From positions 13,998,657 to 14,062,656 of the forward strand of contig CM019228.1 of NCBI GenBank assembly GCA_009741485.1: 64,000 nucleotides of DNA, read 5' to 3'. This stretch comes from Malurus cyaneus samueli (Eukaryota; Chordata; Aves; Passeriformes; Maluridae). Both the position numbers and the translations under genes were made by a program. Each line of letters starts with the position of its first letter. Position 1 is the first letter of the stretch. The notes beneath the pieces were generated by a model that saw only the letters and a program-made list of their open reading frames with translations, did not search any database and was not told the DNA's origin. Shown here in pieces: positions 1-9,425 of the stretch.

Positions 1-360
1 AAATGTGGGATGCTGGAGGTGGGACAGCTGGGAGAAGGGAGAATAGCAGCAGTGGAAATGGCATGAGAAAGGCCAGCGTGGTGTGCTCGCTGACTTTGCT
101 TTTCAGAGGCAGCGGACACAGTGGGACGTGGATGTGTAGGGAGTGATGGGGTGGTGTTCCTCCAAGGGAACAAGCTCCATCTAAAAACCTCACCCTGTTC
201 TTGCTTTCTGTTTGAGGACTTTGTCCAGCTTTGGGGCTTGGACACGAGTGCTGCCAGCTCGAGGTGTCTGCACAGGTCTGAGCTGTGCAGGAGGGTGCTT
301 TGGTGCTGTGCTGGTGTCAGCTACAGAGGCATTGACCCTTCCTTGTCTGTTCCCGTGCAG

Positions 361-566
361 GACGCAGGCGGAGATGGCCCACACTTGCCGTGGCACCATA
401 ACCTGTCCACAGCCCACATCGACACCGAGGACTCGTGCAACATCGTGCTGTCCAACGGCGCAGGACCTACCACCTGAAGGCCAACTCGGAGGTGGAGAGG
501 CAGCGCTGGGTCACGGCCCTGGAGCTGGCCAAGCCAAGGCCATCCGCATGCGGAACAACCAGTCAG
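361..566 (+). pseudogene. OSBP2: Duplicate, indel-damaged copy of OSBP2 exon 2 (PH domain)
   Basis: This is the second PH-domain exon of OSBP2, here on the plus strand. It keeps the acceptor (CCCGTGCAG before 361) and the donor (GTACGG after 566). It is 206 nt, against 209 nt for the intact exon at 6,442-6,650. Three one-base deletions (a C after ACCAT, a G before GCAGGACC, and a G in the lysine-alanine codons) break the frame. Its strand is opposite to OSBP2 exon 1 at 34 kb, so it cannot splice into that transcript. It is probably an assembly artefact rather than a biological pseudogene. Confidence 0.85.
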
Positions 567-1224
567 GTACGGTGCAAGCAGAGCCTTCCAGCCCCTCCTG
601 CTCACCCTGTGCCCAGTGTGCAGAACCCGCCCAGATACGGTTCTGTGCGCAGCTGGAAACTGCTGATGGGCTCCCAGGGACACAAAGGGTTGGATGCAGC
701 CCTGCTACTCCTGGTGTTCTCTCAGCTGCCTGGGCAGTTCTGAGCAGCTTCTTAAAATGTGTGGAAATGGCTGTAAATTGTGGAGAGCCAGGAGCAGTGA
801 GCTAATGATGCTACTTCTGGAAGGCAGAGCGGCGTGGCTTCCTCTTGGAGACCATGCTGGGAGTGCTGTAGATGCAGTGCTCGGGGGCCTGGGCACCGCA
901 GGAGTGGTTTGGTGGTGACTGCCACGAATATTTAGTTGAGCTATCTCACTCTGTGCTTATTTCTCCTTCTCTCCTTTCTATTTTGGTGTTTTATTGGGGT
1001 ATGGTTTGGGACAGCTCTGCTTTGTGGAGCTGTCAGAACCCTGTGCCTGCTCCTCCCCAGAGTGACATTGTTCCTGCTCTGATGGGTCACTTAGAGGCTT
1101 AACAAACAGAATATTTTAAAATATCAATGGTTCTGTGATCTGTGTTTCAATGTCTATAACTCTTAGGGATTACCATTGGGTTTTCTTCCACAAGCAAGCA
1201 CAGCTTCAAGCTGCAGTAAACAAA

Positions 1225-1582
1225 CGTCAGAAATGAAAAGAGGAGGCTCCAGGGACACCTCAAAGCCCTTGCAGGGCCTAAAGGGGCTCCAGGAGAGCTG
1301 GAGAGGACGGGACAAGGGATGGAGGGACAGGACACAGGAATGGCTTGCCAGTGCCAGAGGCAGTGAGGATGGGATATTGGAAGGAATTGTTCCCTGGGAG
1401 GGTGGGGAGGCCCTGGCACAGGGTGCCCAGAGAAGCTGTGGCTGCCCCTGGATCCCTGGCAGTGTCAAAGCCAGCTGACATTGGGGCTGGGATCACCTGG
1501 ACAGTGGGATGTCCCTGCACATGCAGGGTTGGATAGGATATATTTTAAGGTCCCATCCAACCCAAATCATCGTGATTCTGAG
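1225..1582 (+). mobile_element. CR1 LINE 3' fragment (copy in the left inverted arm)
   Basis: The avian CR1 tail signature is present: GGATATTGG-AAGGAATTGTTCC, then CACAGGGTGCCCAGAGAAGC, and a tail beginning TTTTAAGGTCCCATCCAACC. The same insertion appears in reverse at 5,402-5,775, so the two are one insertion counted twice. Confidence 0.85.
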
Positions 1583-1830
1583 TGCTGTGAACTCTCTGTC
1601 CCTAATTCGCAGCTCTGGAATATGCAAATACTGACAGAGGTCAGCCGGCCCAGGAGAGGTGGAAGGTTCTGGGCACGATGGTTTGGGTGGGCAGGGTGTG
1701 CCACTGAGCTGGTCCTGGCTGCAGTGGGGGCTGTGGGGTTTTTCAGCTGAGTGGGGGTGTGGAGGACTCCTGCAGATGGGGTGTGTGGGAAGATCTCTGC
1801 AGATTGGGGTGTGTGGGAAGGATCTCCTGC

Positions 1831-2785
1831 AGGTTGGGATGTAGGACAGGATCTCCTGCAGTGTAGTGTGTGGTTTTACCTTCCCTTCAGGGCGTGGGGC
1901 TGTGGCGGTGCTGGCTCAGTTCAGAGCAGCCCCGGGGGCTGTCAGCCACGCTCCTGCTGAGTCAGGCCCAGCTATTTTGGTTTGTGCCCTGCCCTGTCTG
2001 CTGCCCTGAGGCCTGGCCATGCCCAGTCCAGCTCTGGGGCTCAGCTCAGGCATGGCTGTGTGGATGTGGCTGTGCTGCCCCGTGGCTCTGCTGGCTGTGC
2101 TTGATCCCCGCCACAGAGATAATGGGGACAGAATCCACACCAGACTCGTGTTTTTCATGTTTTTCCAAGCTTTCCTGATCTGATCCCAGAGGATAAGACA
2201 CGCTGTAAATGGGTGCTGAATCCTTGTGCTGTGGGGCTGAGAACATCAGATCTTTTACTTTATGCCTTAATGTTCATCTGGCTGATGGTGATTTGTCCAA
2301 ATTAGAAATCTTTTCATTACAGCAAAGAGTGACTGTGTGTTAGGTTTGACTGTTTGCCTTGAATCAAAATAGAATTCCTGATGCTTTGCCCCTCTGAACA
2401 CTGGGGTGGATGTTCACAAGTGAAGGGAAGAGATTGTGGATTTGCTGTAGAAGTCCTCAGTCTTTCAGCTCTGCTCATGTGTGGAATGTGCTGAGTTGCC
2501 TCCTCTTACCCTGAGGGATCCCAAACCTGTGTGTGCCCCAGGGTGCCCTGCAGAGCCCAGCTGGGCTCCTGTGGGTGCAAAGGGTGATGAGCAGCTGAAG
2601 GGATTTGTGCCAATAGGGAGCAGCATCTGTGGCTCTGGGAGATTGGAAGACTGGGAGGGTGGCAGAGGGCAGGTGGATGGACGAGAGGCAGTTTGTGTCT
2701 GATGCTGTTTGTCCTTCTGGGAAGGACCCAAGGAGAACCCACACTCTCTTACATCTCAGCTCACAGGCACAGCCTGCTGCCGTGG
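1831..2785. other. Sequence found only once between the duplicated blocks
   Basis: I see no exon, RNA gene or repeat family here. The stretch joins the inverted arm to a CR1 fragment and the direct repeat. Weak short repeats with a GGGTGTGTGGGAAG core occur at its left edge. It may be genuine OSBP2 intron sequence placed out of context. Confidence 0.5.
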
Positions 2786-3180
2786 CCAGGACCTCCTCAC
2801 CCTCCCAGGGAGCAATTCCTTCCCAATATCCCATCCATCCCTGCCCTCTGGCACTGGGAAGCCATTCCCTGTGTCCTGTCCCTCCATCCCTTGTCCCCAG
2901 TCCCTCTCCAGCTCCCTGGAGCCCCTTTAGCCCCAAAAGGGGCTCTGAGCTCTCCCTGGAGCCTTCTCCTCTCCAGATGAGCACCCCCAGCTCTCCAGCC
3001 TGGCTCCAGAGCAGAGGCTCCAGCCCTGGAGCAGCTTCGTGGCCTCCTCCGGACTCCTCCAGCAGCTCCAGGTCCTTCCTGTTGCTGGCCCAGGGCTGGG
3101 GCTCTGCAGTAGGGTCTCACTGAGCAGGGCAGAGGGCAGAATTCCCCCTCCCTGCTGCCCATGGGTTCAGGGGCTCAGGG
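2786..3180 (-). mobile_element. CR1 LINE fragment, minus orientation
   Basis: The minus-strand CR1 signature (CTCCCAGGGAGCAATTCCTT, then TTCCCAATATCCCATCC) continues into a deeper CR1 block with the CAGCAGCTCCAGGTCCTTCC motif. The element crosses the start of the direct repeat at about 3,098. The matching place in the right copy is interrupted by the N gap. Confidence 0.8.
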
Positions 3181-5105
3181 ACATTTCAGGCTGGGGCATA
3201 GGCAGACCTCACTCACCAGCCTAAAGTTCTTTTCCCAGGGCTGCTCTCAAGGAGTTCTCTCCCAGCCTGTACTCATGGTTGGAATTTCCTGATGCTGGAT
3301 TCAGGACCTGGCACTTGGGCTTGCTGAACCTCGTGAGGTTCTCCTGAGCCCTCTCCTCAACTCCTGGATTTCCCGTCTCTCTGGTTGCTGAACTGCACTG
3401 CTCAGCCTCGAGTCACCACAAAATCTCCTGGGGCCTGAGCCAGGATTCTGCATTCACCATTCCTTCAGGAATCAGCGATCCCTCAGGCTGTCAGGATATT
3501 TGACATTTGAATGAAAGTTTGATGGTGATGGACTGGCAAGTCAGAAAAATGCTCTCACAATCTTTGCTACTGGGACACTGTTTTGGGTGTGGATGAAAAG
3601 GTCTTTTCCTCAGGAGTTCTCCCAAATTCAACAGCTGGGAGAGTGTTTTTAACTCAGATGCTGGCTGTAGCTGTGCACCCTCAGGGGCCATTTCACAGGA
3701 CTGCTTTGCATGGTGTTTTTTAAAGGCAAACCTGTCCTAACCGAATATGGGTGGAGACTTTGCTGTTCTGTGTATGCAGGAGCTCTGGTTTCCTCTCTGC
3801 CCGCTGGGGAGCCAGGAATTTTTGGTGACGAGCTGTGACCTGGGACATTGGGTGACCTGAGCTCCCTGTCCTCATGCTGCTCCCAGGGAAAACCTGCCCG
3901 GGGATTCCGGGCGGATTAGCGGCAGAAAGTGAGAGCAGAGCTGAGCTGCTGGCTAGTCTCTCCTCAATACCACGTGTGCTTAATTCCTCTGAGAACACAC
4001 GTGGAGTGTGACAGGAGGACAGGACAGCCCCAGATCAGGCTTTGCCTGCCCAGCCTGGCATTCCTGCTTCTAATTTGGATTGCAAAGTGTTGGTAAAGTT
4101 GTAGTAAACATAATGGCCTGTGCTCTTAACCTGGCCTGAAAGTCAGATTTTTGTATTTACCCTCCATATTTGGTGACTGTGGTTGGTTGATTTTTTTAAA
4201 ACATAAGAAATAGATATAAACTTTATCCTTTCTTTTTAGGCAGTTCATGACATTCAGGAATTGTGTGAGTGCTGAATATTTGAGATTGGTTTCCCGGCTC
4301 TGTGGTAAGGGGGGTTTGGTGAAGTGTGCAAGGGAAGGGTGGAAATTGTCCCTGGTATTTTAAACCCTTGAGAAACTCCCCAAAATGGATCTAGACTGCT
4401 TGGAGGGAGTTGATGACTCCCTTGACTCCCTGCTCAGGGATTCCTGGGAGAGAGGGTGTGAAAGCCATGTTGTGGTTCCATTGCTCGCCTGATTCAGAGC
4501 AGATTCCAGGTGACAGAAAGTGATTTTTGCCCTCATGGTGCTGAAATGCAGGAGTTCACTGGAGAGGTGGGTGCTGGTGTCTGTGCACAAGGTCAGCTCC
4601 CCTGCCAGCTGCCCTCAGAGATGTCTGACTGCTCTGCTATGCCTGGAGTCAGTGCAGCAGAAAAAATGGGAATTGATAAGGAAAGTGGAAAAGAGGGAAT
4701 GCAGGTTTGCTCTGGGATCTTCTCCTGGAGAGGCCCTGTGTCTCCCCACAGTGACTCATAGGGTTTTCAGCAGAGCTAAAGAAAATCCAAAAAATCAAAC
4801 AGGCACATGATTAACCAGAGAAATAAAATCTCCTCCAACAAGGGAAGGAGGATGATGGAAAGGAAATATTCTCTCTGGGAGAAGGACAGCTGAAGGTCAC
4901 TGGACGATGGTCAGTGGTGCAGGAAGGTCTGAGCCCCAGGATGGCTGAGGAGCTGGGAAAGGGCTCAGCCTGGAGCAAAGGAGGCTCCGGGGGGACCTTG
5001 TGGCTCTGCACAACTCCCTAGGAGGGGACAGCCGGGGGGTCGGGCTCTGCTCCAGGAAAGGGACAGGAGGAGAGGGAACGGCCTCAGGCGGCCAGGTAGT
5101 AGATA
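3098..5105 (+). repeat. Direct repeat, left copy of 7,150-9,190
   Basis: This runs parallel to 7,150-9,190 over about 2 kb and has frequent one-base deletions compared with it. Both copies carry the same unique intron sequence (for example TTTGACATTTGAATGAAAG and CCACGTGTGCTTAATTCC), so this is a duplicated segment and not a dispersed repeat. It breaks near 5,105 at a GATATT microhomology. Confidence 0.85.
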
Positions 5106-5165
5106 TTCCCTTCCTGGAAAGGCTCTCCAGCCCTGGCAGAGCTGCCCAGGCAGGGTGGATCCCCT
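4905..5165 (+). mobile_element. CR1 LINE fragment truncated at the duplication breakpoint
   Basis: It has the GGGCTCAGCCTGGAGCAAAG and CTTGTGGCTCTGCACAACTC motifs shared with 8,985-9,425. It stops at the breakpoint near 5,105, and a different piece of CR1-like tail follows to 5,165. Confidence 0.75.
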
Positions 5166-5401
5166 CCCTCTGCAGGAGATCCTTCCCACACACCCCAATC
5201 TGCAGGAGATCCTTCCCACACCCCCACTCAGCTGAAAAACCCCACAGCCCTCACTGCAGCCAGGACCAGCTCAGTGGCACACCCTGCCCACCCAAACCAT
5301 CGTGCCCAGAACCTTCCACCTTCTCCTGGGCCGGCTGAGCTCTCTGTCAGTATTTGCATATTCCAGAGCTGCGATATTAAGGGACAGAGAGTTCACAGCA
5401 C

Positions 5402-5775
5402 TCAGAATCACAGAGTGATTTGGGTTGGATGGGACCTTAAATATCATCCTATCCCACCCCCTGCCATGTGCAGGGACACTTCCCACTGTCCCAGGGTGAT
5501 CCCAGCCCCAATGTCCAGCCTGGCCTTGGACACTGCCAGGGATCCAGGGGCAGCCACAGCTTCTCTGGGCACCCTGTGCCAGGGCCTCCCCACCCTCCCA
5601 GGGAACAATTCCTTCCCAATATCCCATCCATCACTGCCCTCTGGCACTGGCAAGCCATTCCCTGTGTCCTGTCCCTCCATCCCTTGTCCCCAGTCTCTCT
5701 CCAGCTCTCCTGGAGCCCCTTTAGGCCCTGCAAGGGCTTTGAGGTGTCCCTGGAGCCTCCTCTTTTCCATTTCTG
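5402..5775 (-). mobile_element. CR1 LINE 3' fragment
   Basis: It starts with a CAGAATCACAGAGTGATTTGG tail and continues through the minus-strand CR1 signature to the TCCTTTTCC side. It is the inverted counterpart of the element at 1,225-1,582. Confidence 0.85.
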
Positions 5776-6441
5776 ACGTTTGTTTACTGCAGCTTGAAGC
5801 TGTGCTTGCTTGTGGAAGAAAACCCAATGGTAACCCCCTAAGAGTTATAGACATTGAAACACAGAATCACAGAACCATTGAAATATTTTTAAAATATTCT
5901 GTTTGTTAAGCCTCTAAGTGACCCATCAGAGCAGGAACAATGTCACTCTGGGGAGGAGCAGGCACAGGGTTCTGACAGCTCCACAAAGCAGAGCTGTCCC
6001 AAACCTACCCCAATAAACACCAAAACAGAAAGGAGAGAAGGAGAAATAAGCACAGAGTGAGATAGCTCAACTAAATATTCGTGGCAGTCACCCACCAAAC
6101 CACTCCTGCGGTGCCCAGGCCCCCGAGCACTGCATCTACAGCACTCCCAGCACGGTCTCCAAGAGGAAGCCACGCCGCTCTGCCTTCCAGAAGTAGCATC
6201 ATTAGCTCACTGCTCCTGGCTCTCCACAATTTACAGCCATTCCCACACTTTTAAGAAGCTGCTCAGAACTGCCCAGGCAGCTGAGAGGACACCAGGAGTA
6301 GCAGGGCTGCATCCAACCCTTTGTGTCCCTGGGAGACCATCAGCAGTTTCCAGTTGCGCACAGAACCATATCTGGGCGGGTTCTGCACCACTGGGCACAG
6401 GGGTGAGCAGGAGGGGCTGGAAGGCTCTGCTTGCACCGTAC

Positions 6442-6650
6442 CTGACTGGTTGTTCCGCATGCGGATGGCCTTGGCCTTGGCCAGCTCCAGGGCCGTGACC
6501 CAGCGCTGCCTCTCCACCTCCGAGTTGGCCTTCAGGTGGTAGGTCCTGCCGCCATTGGACAGCACGATGTTGCACGAGTCCTCGGTGTCGATGTGGGCTG
6601 TGGACAGGTTGATGGTGCCACGGCAAGTGTGGGCCATCTCCGCCTGCGTC
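6442..6650 (-). CDS. OSBP2: OSBP2 exon 2 (second half of the PH domain), partial gene
   Basis: The 209 nt exon is flanked by CCCGTGCAG (acceptor) and GTACGG (donor). It is entered in phase 2 and left in phase 1. It encodes TQAEMAHTCRGTINLSTAHI and continues through HLKANSEVERQRWVTALELA. This matches the OSBP/OSBP2 pleckstrin-homology domain; MAHTCRGTINLSTAHIDTED favours OSBP2 over OSBP. The family moves sterol against PI4P at ER-Golgi contacts, and its PH domain binds Golgi PI4P and ARF1. The coiled coil, FFAT motif and lipid-binding ORD lie on later exons beyond the left edge. A damaged inverted copy sits at 361-566. Confidence 0.93.
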
Positions 6651-7145
6651 CTGCACGGGAACAGACAAGGAAGGGTCAACACCTCTGTAGCTGACACCAG
6701 CACAGCACCAAAGCACCCTCCTGCACAGCTCAGACCTGTGCAGACACCTCGAGCTGGCAGCACTCGTGTCCAAGCCACCAAAGCTGGACAAAGTCCTCCA
6801 ACAGAGAAGCAAGAACAGGGTGAGGTTTTTAGATGGAGCTTGTTCCCTTGGAGGAACACCACCCCATCACTCCCTACACATCCACATCCTACTGTGTCTG
6901 CTGCCTCTGGCTGCTCAAAAAGCAAAGTCACCGAGTACACCACGCTGGCCTTTCTCATGCCATTTCCACTGCTGCTCTTCTCCCTTCTCCCAGCTATCCC
7001 ACGTTCAGCATCCCACATTTTGTGGCTCTTTAGAGCCTCTCCCTTCCATCACTGTTTTGGTGTAAGAGTGCTTAGACTTGCATGTCCCAGCTCTAGGGTG
7101 GCAGCAGGAGCAGGGCAGTGCCCGTCCCCTGAGCTGGCACTGCTG

Positions 7146-7149
7146 NNNN
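7146..7149. other. Four-base N gap
   Basis: Four ambiguous bases lie within a CR1-derived stretch: AGCTCTGCAGG on the right matches other CR1 copies at 3,098 and 49,475. It marks a join of two contigs whose true gap length is unknown. Confidence 0.99.
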
Positions 7150-7240
7150 AGCTCTGCAGGTAGGGTCTCACCTGAGCAGGGCAGAGGGGCAGAATTCCCC
7201 CTCCCCTGCTGCCCACGTGGGTTCAGGGGCTCAGGGGACA
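7150..7240 (-). mobile_element. CR1 LINE fragment next to the N gap
   Basis: TAGGGTCTCACCTGAGCAGG and the following CCCCTGCTGCCCA match the CR1 copies at 3,100-3,180 and 49,490-49,560. The rest of the element is missing at the gap. Confidence 0.65.
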
Positions 7241-9190
7241 TTTCATGGCTGGGGCATAGGCAGACCTCACTCACCAGCCCTAAAGTTCTTGTTCCCAGGG
7301 CTGCTCTCAAGGAGTTCCTCTCCCAGCCTGTACTCATGGTTGGAATTTCCCTGAGCTGGATTCAGGACCTGGCACTTGGGCTTGCTGAACCTCGTGAGGT
7401 TCTCCTGAGCCCTCTCCTCAAGCTCCTGGATGTCCCCGTCTCTCTGTTGCGTGAACTGCACTGCTCAGCCTCGAGTCACCCACAAATCTCCTGGGGCCTG
7501 AGCCAGGATTCTGCATTCACCATTCCTTCAGGAATCAGCGATCCCTCAGGCTGTCAGGATATTTGACATTTGAATGAAAGTTTGATGGGTAATAGGACTG
7601 GCAAGTCAGAAAAATGCTGCACAAATCTTTGCTACTGGGACACTGTTTTGGGGTGGATGAAAAGGGTCTTTTCCTCAGGAGTTCTCCCAAATTCAACAGC
7701 TGGGGAAGTGTTTTTAACTCAGATGCTGGCTGTAGCTGTGCACCCTCAGGGGCCATTTCACAGGACTGCTTTGCATGGCTGTTTTTAAAAGGCAAACCTG
7801 TCCCTAAACCGAATATGGGGTGGGAGACTTTGCTGTTCTGTGTATGCAGGAGCTCTGGTTTCCTCTCTGCCCGCTGGGGAGCCAGGAATATTTTGGTGAC
7901 GAGCTGTGACCTGGGACATTGGGGTGACCTGAGCTCCCTGTCCTCATGCTGCTTCCCAGGGAGAAACCTGCCCGGGGATTCCGGGCGGATTAGCGGCAGA
8001 AAGTGAGAGCGGAGCTGAGCTGCTGGCTTAGCTCTCTCCTCAATTACCACGTGTGCTTAATTCCTCTGAAACACACGTGGAGTGTGACAGGAGGACAGGA
8101 CAGCCCCAGATCAGGCTTTGCTCTGCCCAGCCTGGCATTCCTGCTTCTAATTGGGATTGCAAAGTGTTGGTAAAGTTGTAGTAAACATAATGGCCCTGTG
8201 CTCTTAACCTGGCCTGAAAGTCAGATTTTTGTATTTACCCTCCATATTTGGTGACTGTGGTTGGTGGATTTTTTTAAAACAAATATAGAAATAGATATAA
8301 ACTTAACCTTTCTTTTTAGGGCAGTGTCATGACATTCAGGAATTTTGTGAGTGCTGAATATTTGAGGATTGGTTTCCCAGCTCTGTGGTAAGGGGGTGTT
8401 TGGTGAAGTGTGCAAGGGAAGGGTGGAAATATGTCCCTGGTATTTTAAACCCTGGGAAAACTCCCCAAAATGGATCTAGACTGCTTGGAGGGGGAGTTGA
8501 TGACTCCCTTTGACTCCCTGTTCAGGGATTCCAGGGAGGAGAGGGTGTGAAAGCCATGTTGTGGTTCCATTGCTCGCCTGATTCATAGCAGATTCCAGGT
8601 GACAGAAAGTGATTTTTGCCCTCATGGTGCTGAAATGCAGGAGTTCACTGGAGAGGTGGGTGCTGGTGTCTGTGCCAAGGTCAGCTCCCCTGCCTGCTGC
8701 CCTCAGAGATGTCTGACTGCTCTGGCTGTGCCTGGAGTCAGTGCAGCAGAAAAAAATGGGAGTTGATAAGGAAAGTGGAAAAGAGGGAATGCAGGTTTGC
8801 TCCTGGGATCTTCTCCCTGGAGAGGCCCTGTGTCTCCCCACAGTGACTCATAGGGTTTTCAGCAGAGCTTAAAAAGAAAATCCAAAAAATCAAACAGGCA
8901 CATGATTAACCAGAGAAATAAAATCTCCTCCAACAAGGGAAGGAGGATGATGGAAAGGAAATATTCCTCTGGGAGAAGGACAGCTGAAGGTGCCACATGG
9001 ACGATGGTCAGTGGTGCAGGAAGGGTCTGGAGCCCCAGGAGCGGCTGAGGGAGCTGGGAAAGGGGCTCAGCCTGGAGCAAAGGAGGCTCCGGGGGGACCT
9101 TGTGGCTCTGCACAACTCCCTGACAGGAGGGGACAGCCGGGGGGGTCGGGCTCTGCTCCAGGGAACAGGGACAGGAGAGAGGGAACGGCC
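7150..9190 (+). repeat. Direct repeat, right copy of 3,098-5,105
   Basis: This is the better-quality copy of the duplicated OSBP2 intron segment. It has fewer deletions and runs without a break into unique intron after 9,425. Confidence 0.85.
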
Positions 9191-9425
9191 TCAGGCTGGG
9201 CCAGGGCAGGGGAGATATTGGGACACTCAGAAAATTTTTCCTTGGAGAAGGTGGTCACACATTGGAACAGACCGCCCAGAGCACTGCTGAAGTCACCATC
9301 CTTTGGAGTGTTCACAGAAATGTGTTGAAGTGGCACATGAGGACACGGCCTGGTGGTGGCCTCGGCAGTGGCAGGTTAATGGTTGACCTCAATGATCTCA
9401 GAGGGCTTTTCCAACCTCTGTAATT
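8985..9425 (+). mobile_element. CR1 LINE 3' end
   Basis: The fragment has GGGCTCAGCCTGGAGCAAAG, CACATTGGAACAGACCGCCC and the terminal TTTTCCAACCTCTGTAATTC, giving an intact 3' end. Confidence 0.85.

Larger units (their letters stand above)
1..1830 (-). repeat. Left arm of inverted duplication (lower-quality copy of 5,165-7,030)
   Basis: Read on the minus strand, this segment repeats 5,165-7,030. It includes OSBP2 exon 2, the flanking intron and a CR1 3' end. Compared with the right arm it has many single-base deletions, mostly in homopolymers, plus some substitutions. The inner end is near the shared short repeat around 1,800-1,830, where an AGGATCTCCTGCAG-like motif recurs. I infer unpolished long-read sequence or a retained second haplotype rather than an old duplication, because the differences are mainly deletions. 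Confidence 0.85.
5165..7030 (+). repeat. Right arm of inverted duplication (better-quality copy)
   Basis: This is the reverse complement of 1-1,830. It contains the intact 209 nt OSBP2 exon 2 in the orientation expected from exon 1 at 34 kb, so I take it as the true locus. Confidence 0.85.
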
